From contig JAHRHY010000015.1 in assembly GCA_019671135.1 (NCBI GenBank), positions 620,001 through 684,000 of the forward strand: a DNA stretch of 64,000 nt. The letters run 5' to 3'. Positions 58,644 through 64,000 of this stretch are shown here, piece by piece. A model generated the notes under the pieces. It saw nothing but the letters and a program-made list of their open reading frames with translations, did not search any database and was not told the DNA's origin. A program made the translations under genes and the position numbers. Position 1 is the first letter of the stretch. Every line of letters starts with the position of its first letter. The DNA is from Linnemannia hyalina. Its lineage: Eukaryota > Mortierellomycota > Mortierellomycetes > Mortierellales > Mortierellaceae.

Positions 58644-61600
58644 ATGGCAGAGACAACGATGCAGGATGTTGGTCTCGTCGAGCGGATCCTCGAAAAAAGA
58701 GTCAACATGGATACGGGAGCAGTCGAGTATTTGATCCGATGGCAAGGGACAGACAGCCAGGGGAACGAGTACGAGGACACTTGGGAGCCCGAGGAAAACG
58801 TATTGGGGGTGGAACTGATCGAGGAATTCGAACAGTCTCAGCCAACGATGCGTGTTCACCCTCGCCAGCCCCTCTCCACAAAGGCCAATGGAACGATGTC
58901 GCACCAGGGAGAGACCAACAAACGCCATCCCTCGGTCCGGTATCCTCTTCCTCCATTACCGCCTCCAACAGGAACAAATCGCCATCAGCAGCCTCATGGG
59001 CGGGAGCACCATCTTGACTCGTACCCTGCACATTGGCAACACGGTGGACCTTTACGACGAACACCACACCAGGCTGCACCGTTTGGCGCACCACCAGGAT
59101 ATTACCCTTCTCGCAATGCGTCCCAATACCCACCAATGCACAGGCAACCTCACTTTCCGGGCCAATTTCATTTGCAACACTATCCCTTTTACCCTCCTTA
59201 CGATCATACCGGAGTTGGAGGACATGTATCAAAACGGGACCGATCAGCCGCCAATTTTACAAACCCCTCAAAACGAAAGGCCTCTACTTCGATGGTTGAT
59301 GATCCAGAGTTCAAGGATATGTCAGGTGTTGAGTCGACTGCTGACGCAGAATTGACGGGATCGCAGGAAACAGGGGAGACTGACAAGCGGTTAAAGGTAA
59401 ACTGTCAGCGAGTGCTGGTTTAGATAAAGATTTAACCTGTCCATTGCTATTGTGAACTAGCTGGGATACTAATATCCTCGATTTTTCCGCTCTTGTGGTA
59501 TGCGATAGGCAGGAAATGTGTTGCGCAACTACAACCAGAAGAGCAAATACATTTCAAGAAGGCAGGCAACAGGCATTAATGGGAAATCGACCACACCCAT
59601 TCGACTCTTGCAGCTGGATTCTGATCACGAGAGGGCTTATTTCAAGTCGGTTATTGAAAAGTCGGAGCTTCTCAAGGATTCTACTCTTCTCTCAGAGCTT
59701 ATCCATTTTCTCAAGGATCCCAAAACTCCGGGTACGCATCTTGGCATTTTGAATGAGCATTAATGCATTGACGGTAGTTTTACATGCTGACTCTGGCTAT
59801 ATTTTAATATGGAAAATAGGATTTGATGCCGAGGCAAGATTGTTGAAATCTGATACGTGGCTTGTTGAGCTCAAGGAACAACAGGAGGCATCAGGCAGTT
59901 TGTTCTTGGCGCTGGACATCCCGGGTGCGATCATCAAGGCGCTTTTTATTCCAGAAACATTGCTTGAATACCAACGACAGCAACATCCTGTGAAGGGCCT
60001 TGTTCTGAACGAACGCTCAATAATCTCTGCCATTATTGCTGGAGATCTGAGGGGTAAGATATTGAGTGGTAATTGATTTGGTCCGCGTTTTCAACTCTTG
60101 CGAGTATGATATTTTAGCTGACGTTATGTATAATGACCATTCGACTTGCTTCATATCTCCGTGTTTACAGGCTCAGGGCTTTCACCGGCAGTCAACGACG
60201 AGTCAAGATCTACTATACCACTTCAACAGCCTACTCTCTCAAGATCTGTAGCGGAACAGGTCGACACGAATGGTGATGTTTCGATGGAGATCGATGAATC
60301 CACAAGTGCGACACCCGCGATCAGCTGTGGATGGAGAGATTGCAATGAGACGCGCACCACTGTGCAGGAGCTTTCACTCCATGTGCAACAGGATCATTTG
60401 CAAACTCTGGAGCAAGGAACTGGCACCACGCATGCCAGACCAATGCAGAATGGATCAGAGACGTCCTTGGAAACAAAGTCTCATGAAGCAGATGCTGACA
60501 ACGTAACGGAAATCTCTCGGGATGACCAGATTGTACGCCTTCAGAGTTCTTACTCGTCGTTGAAGGACGATTTGGTTAGAATGAAGGAGAAGCTTACGTG
60601 GTCGGATCAGCAAGCCAAGGACCTGAGTACCCTATACTCGGCGGCGATCGTGTCTTCGGAGGAAAATATCAAGCGACTGGAGGCTCAGTTGGAGTGGGAG
60701 ATGAAGAAGTGGGACCATTACCGGGAGGAGACGATGCGGATGATTGCTTTGGGTGGCGGAAACGAGGACCCTGCTCGGGAGCAGCAACCCGTGGTTGCCC
60801 CGAATGACGATACCGTACCCACTTTGACAGTGCAACCTGATGTACAGGATTCGGCAACACGTCTGCCAGGCGATCATGGATTCGACAAGCCCATGGAAGC
60901 TCAATCCCAAAACTCAATTCGGACGATCCAAAAGCTTCTCATTACTGCCAGGGAGAAGCAGGCACGTTTGGAGCGGCAGAACCTGGAGCTCGTGAGCAAA
61001 CGCAAGGCATTGGATTCAGAACATACACTCCTTGATCAGCGCTACCGGAAAACGCTGGCTCAGTTGGCGTCTCTCGAAGCCAAGGACCATGAGACGGCCG
61101 AGGCCCTCAGGAGTCGTGCCAATGGAGTTGAACAGTGCAGAGCAACAATCGATCAGGAGCAGGAGCTGTCCCGCAAGACAGTGGAGGAGCTCCAGTCCAA
61201 GATCGAAGAGCTGAGACAGGGTACTTCGACGTCGCCAGCGCAACCGCAGCCTCAACTTTCACCTCCTGCGGCGATGGACATTATTGCCGGCAATAGTGTT
61301 CAGGAGAGTGACACCAATGGCGACCACATCATGGCCGAATCGACTCCACCACCCGAGTCAACGCCCCCACCCACCACGCTGGCTTCTACTTTGCCTTCTC
61401 AGGCAGAGCCTTCTGAAGGTCTTTCTCCAATGAGCGTGGAATCAGGACCTTCGACTGCGGCGGAGTCTACATCAGAGCCATCGACATCAGCGCCTTTGGA
61501 CGAACCACAACCGCCCGTTGAGCCTGTTGAGTCGTCGTCGTCGTCGTCATTGGACAATGTCTCGGCAGAGCCTCCTACAACACTCCTAGATGAGCAACCC

Positions 61601-62035
61601 GCAGAGAACTCGGACGTTCAAATGACCCAGGAGCAGCGGGGCCAGAAGGAGCAGCAGGACCAGCCCACCTTAACTGCAATGGTGACAGAACCAGTCAACC
61701 TTGACACTTCTAGCGACCCCAGCACAAGCACGAGCACAAGTGCAGATACAAACACCTCCACAATCACTGCTCCCGTCGCTTCTTCACCCACTCCCACCAC
61801 CCCAGCTCCCGCTCCTGTCGATACTGCTGCTTCTGTTACAACTAGCTATACCGCTGAAAGCGGACCATCCACATCCACATCGACACCATCCTCGTCAGTT
61901 GCTCCCTCCTTGGTACCACAGGGGAAGATTGAGGATGCAAACGAGAATCCGCCTAGTGGAGAGCCGCCAGCATCATCGCCTAAGGCACCTATGGCGACAT
62001 CAGTCAACGAAAACAGCATCAACGACGAACCCTAA
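58644..62035 (+). CDS. Chromodomain protein with C2H2 finger and coiled coil
   Basis: Four exons, 58644-59396, 59509-59731, 59820-60053 and 60171-62035, encode 1024 aa. The chromodomain spans about residues 8-62: GLVERILEKRVNMDTGAVEY, LIRWQG and DTWEPEENV are diagnostic. Two of the three methyl-lysine cage aromatics seem replaced (Gly and Thr). Then come a His/Pro/Tyr-rich linker, an unrecognised globular part in exons 2-3 (around YISRRQATGINGKSTTPIRL and LDIPGAIIKALFIP), a C2H2 finger C456-X4-C461-X12-H474-X4-H479, coiled coils (~530-600 and ~660-760) and a Ser/Thr/Pro/Gln tail. It is probably a nuclear chromatin factor. I know no family with exactly this architecture. Exon joins keep phase throughout. 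Confidence 0.85.
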
Positions 62036-62415
62036 CCTCTACCACCACTGCCAGCACCAGCATCAACGGCAGTAACGGCGACTTGAACGGCCCGTCCATC
62101 TCTGTCGATCTTTTGACCAACAAGGACAATTGAAGACCATCACCACTCCCCTCCCCTCACATAATACTTTAAAAGATAGCAAAAAAAAAGTTACAGTTTG
62201 CATTTTCTCCAATCTTTGGTGCGCTTCTACGTGATTTTTATTTATCGGACGATAAAGGTTGGTGAATGGTTACATGAGGTGGTGAAAAAACAGGGGGAAA
62301 AAATGCAAACAAATGTCATGAGGGTCATAAAGAGTACTCGTCGAATAAGACGTGGTAATGTAGGAAGCTCTGTTCCATAACAGGATAAACGAATCCCTCT
62401 CACTCTCTCTCATCT
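62036..62415. other. Convergent 3' flanks
   Basis: 380 bp between the stop codons of the chromodomain gene and the folylpolyglutamate synthase gene. A minus-strand AATAAA lies at 62237-62242, 174 bp past the synthase stop. No gene seen. Confidence 0.5.
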
Positions 62416-63930
62416 TTAAGCAACATTGCATCCAAGGACACTCTGAACACCTCCAACAAGATGCAAACTACCGGTTACCAAGACCTGAACATGCTCGACT
62501 CCCTCAGCAGCAGCAGCGGCCGTCTGATGCTTGACATAGTCGTCAATCCAGTTGACAGAATGCTCGATCGAAGGCAACACCGTTGTTTCCGTTGCGGTCT
62601 CTTGTCCCTGTGCCAAGCCGACCTGTTTGATCCAGCAGGCTGCCAAAGTCTTTTGTGTCTTCAACTCCAAGTCCAGAGGAGTATTGTTGTTGACCAGGTC
62701 GCCCTTGTACGTGTTGGACGCGAATGTGATGGCAGGAGTGAAAATGGCCTGGTCAAAGTGCACTGTCGAGTGGATCGCTGCTAATGGCTGCAACAATGCA
62801 TCACCGTCTCTTGGACCCGTGCAGTTGAATACCAGCAACTTCTTCACCGATCTACCGCCATAATATTTACGTTCAAGAGAGAAAAGTTAGTGTCTGCATG
62901 ACATACCCCCACCAGAGTACAACAATTTTCACAGAGTTTCCTTACCCATGAGCATCCTTGCGGCTGGCGTCTTTGAACCACTCTGCACAGACACGAATAC
63001 TCTCGGTCGTGTGGGCGCCATCAAAGAACCAAGTGATCTTGGGCTTGTCGTCCCTCACCATGATCTGTCCACGTCCTGGCCAACGAGCACTCGAAAGACC
63101 CTGGACAAACTCCTGCGGCACATCGCCGGCCGATCCCTGAATCTTCTTACCAAGAACCTTCTCAATCCAGATCTTGCACAAGGCTGTCGCCAAAGCTGCA
63201 TTGGCCACCTGATGTTTTCCTGCCAGTCCAATCGTTGTTGTGCCCAATGCTTGCGATGTGAATGCAGGGATGACTTGAAAAGATGCCTATATGACAATAA
63301 CGAAGGCCAAATGAGGAGCCATTTAGTAACTTTAGTTCGCGAGGTTCTGCCACCACGACCACACATTCAAAAAAAAACAATTAATCACAAGGATCCTTAC
63401 GCCGATCTCCTTCGCTCTGCTCTGGAGAACATCGAGTCCCTCTGTAGGCTGCTCAGATGAAACAGCTGGCACGCCATTCTTAAAGATACCTCCTTTGTTC
63501 CATGCAATCTCTCCCAGAGTCGATCCCAAAACCGAGACGTGATCGATTCCAAGTGCTGCAACACCGCAGACGACGGGCTGGTTGATAATGTTGGTCGAAT
63601 CATAAGCACCGCCAACACCGACCTCCAGAATAGCAACATCGACCTTCTCCTGCTTGAACACATGGAACGCCAACACTGTCAAGAATCGGAAGTAGCCAGG
63701 CTTTGACTTGTCCTATCGATAAGAGGTTATGATTAGGAGTTTGAATATCATAGAAAACGAAGACAAGAGTACAAAATCGCCGAAAAAATACTCTTGTAAA
63801 CTTACTCCGGACGAGTCAAGGCGATCCCAAACCTCGAAAAAGTACTTTGCAAACAGATCCTGGCTGATAGGTACTCCATTGATCCTGATTCTCTCTCTCA
63901 CTTCCATCAGATGTGGCGAAGTGTACAATC
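62416..63930 (-). CDS. MET7: Folylpolyglutamate synthase, 5' part outside window
   Basis: Four exons on the minus strand are in the window: 63930-63806, 63712-63401, 63286-62946 and 62851-62416, about 404 residues. The first begins GLYTSPHLMEVRERIRING, the Mur-ligase/FPGS motif just after the ATP P-loop, so the N-terminal ~100 residues including the P-loop lie beyond 64000. Other signatures are FHVFKQEKVDVAILEVGVGG, ALGIDHVSVLGSTLGEIAWN, the KGGIFKNGVPA loop, AGKHQVANAALA and FFDGAHTTES. The enzyme adds glutamates to folates, which retains them in the cell and activates them for one-carbon metabolism, in cytosol and mitochondria. Any mitochondrial presequence cannot be judged. The sequence from 63931 to the edge is intron. 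Confidence 0.94.
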
Positions 63931-64000
63931 CTGCAATTACCGTAGTGAGTGAAAGCAGTGGTGGTAGAATAAAAGTACATCGTTAATAACAGCGATTGGG

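Noticed and set aside
1..64000. CRISPR arrays, operons, prophage or integrated virus
   Set aside because: No spaced direct repeats, no Shine-Dalgarno-led gene strings, and no capsid, polymerase or integrase coding was seen; the gene structure is eukaryotic throughout.

Overview
The window is nuclear DNA of a filamentous fungus. Its protein-coding genes are split by short GT-AG introns (mostly 70-250 bp), have long Ser/Thr/Pro/Gln/Asn-rich tails, pyrimidine-rich leaders and occasional TATA boxes, and there are no operons, Shine-Dalgarno sites or tRNA genes that I could find. The gene set suggests an early-diverging lineage: a RABL3-like GTPase, RAB3GAP1, a Golgi sulfotransferase, a bifunctional PFK-2/FBPase-2 and a giant Rim15 kinase. 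The style of the two decayed lineage-specific genes reminds me of Mortierellomycotina. That placement is from memory of family resemblance, not a search.

Layout. 0-10 kb: a RABL3-like GTPase (minus) and RAB3GAP1 (plus) diverge from a 341-bp promoter; RAB3GAP1 converges on ALG12 (minus). 10.8-21.1 kb: a seven-exon gene (minus) for a ~3160-residue Rim15/Greatwall-type kinase with PAS-like, C2HC, split AGC-kinase and receiver domains. 23.7-28.3 kb: tripeptidyl-peptidase II (plus). 29.0-30.4 kb: a calmodulin-like EF-hand protein (plus). 31.3-32.0 kb: a secreted LPMO-like protein with a predicted N-terminal histidine (minus). 32.5-33.8 kb: an unrecognised gene (minus). 34.8-37.7 kb: fimbrin (plus), convergent with an AN1 zinc-finger ZFAND2-like protein (minus, CaaX end). 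40.0-42.3 kb: a sulfotransferase-like Golgi protein. 42.8-46.5 kb: bifunctional 6-phosphofructo-2-kinase/fructose-2,6-bisphosphatase. 46.5-51.4 kb: a long stretch without convincing genes. 51.4-53.8 kb: a two-finger C2H2 transcription factor whose start codon is interrupted by an intron. 54.7-57.9 kb: two decayed members of a lineage-specific gene family. 58.6-62.0 kb: a chromodomain/C2H2/coiled-coil nuclear protein. 62.4 kb to the right edge: folylpolyglutamate synthase, 5' end outside the window.

Most genes are housekeeping and not functionally clustered: Rab regulation, ER N-glycan assembly, nutrient signalling, peptide turnover, actin bundling, glycolytic control and folate retention. The exception is the RABL3/RAB3GAP1 pair, two Rab-pathway genes sharing one promoter. 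Exon joins were worked out by hand from splice-site motifs and reading-frame continuity; all joins in the confidently named genes preserve the frame.
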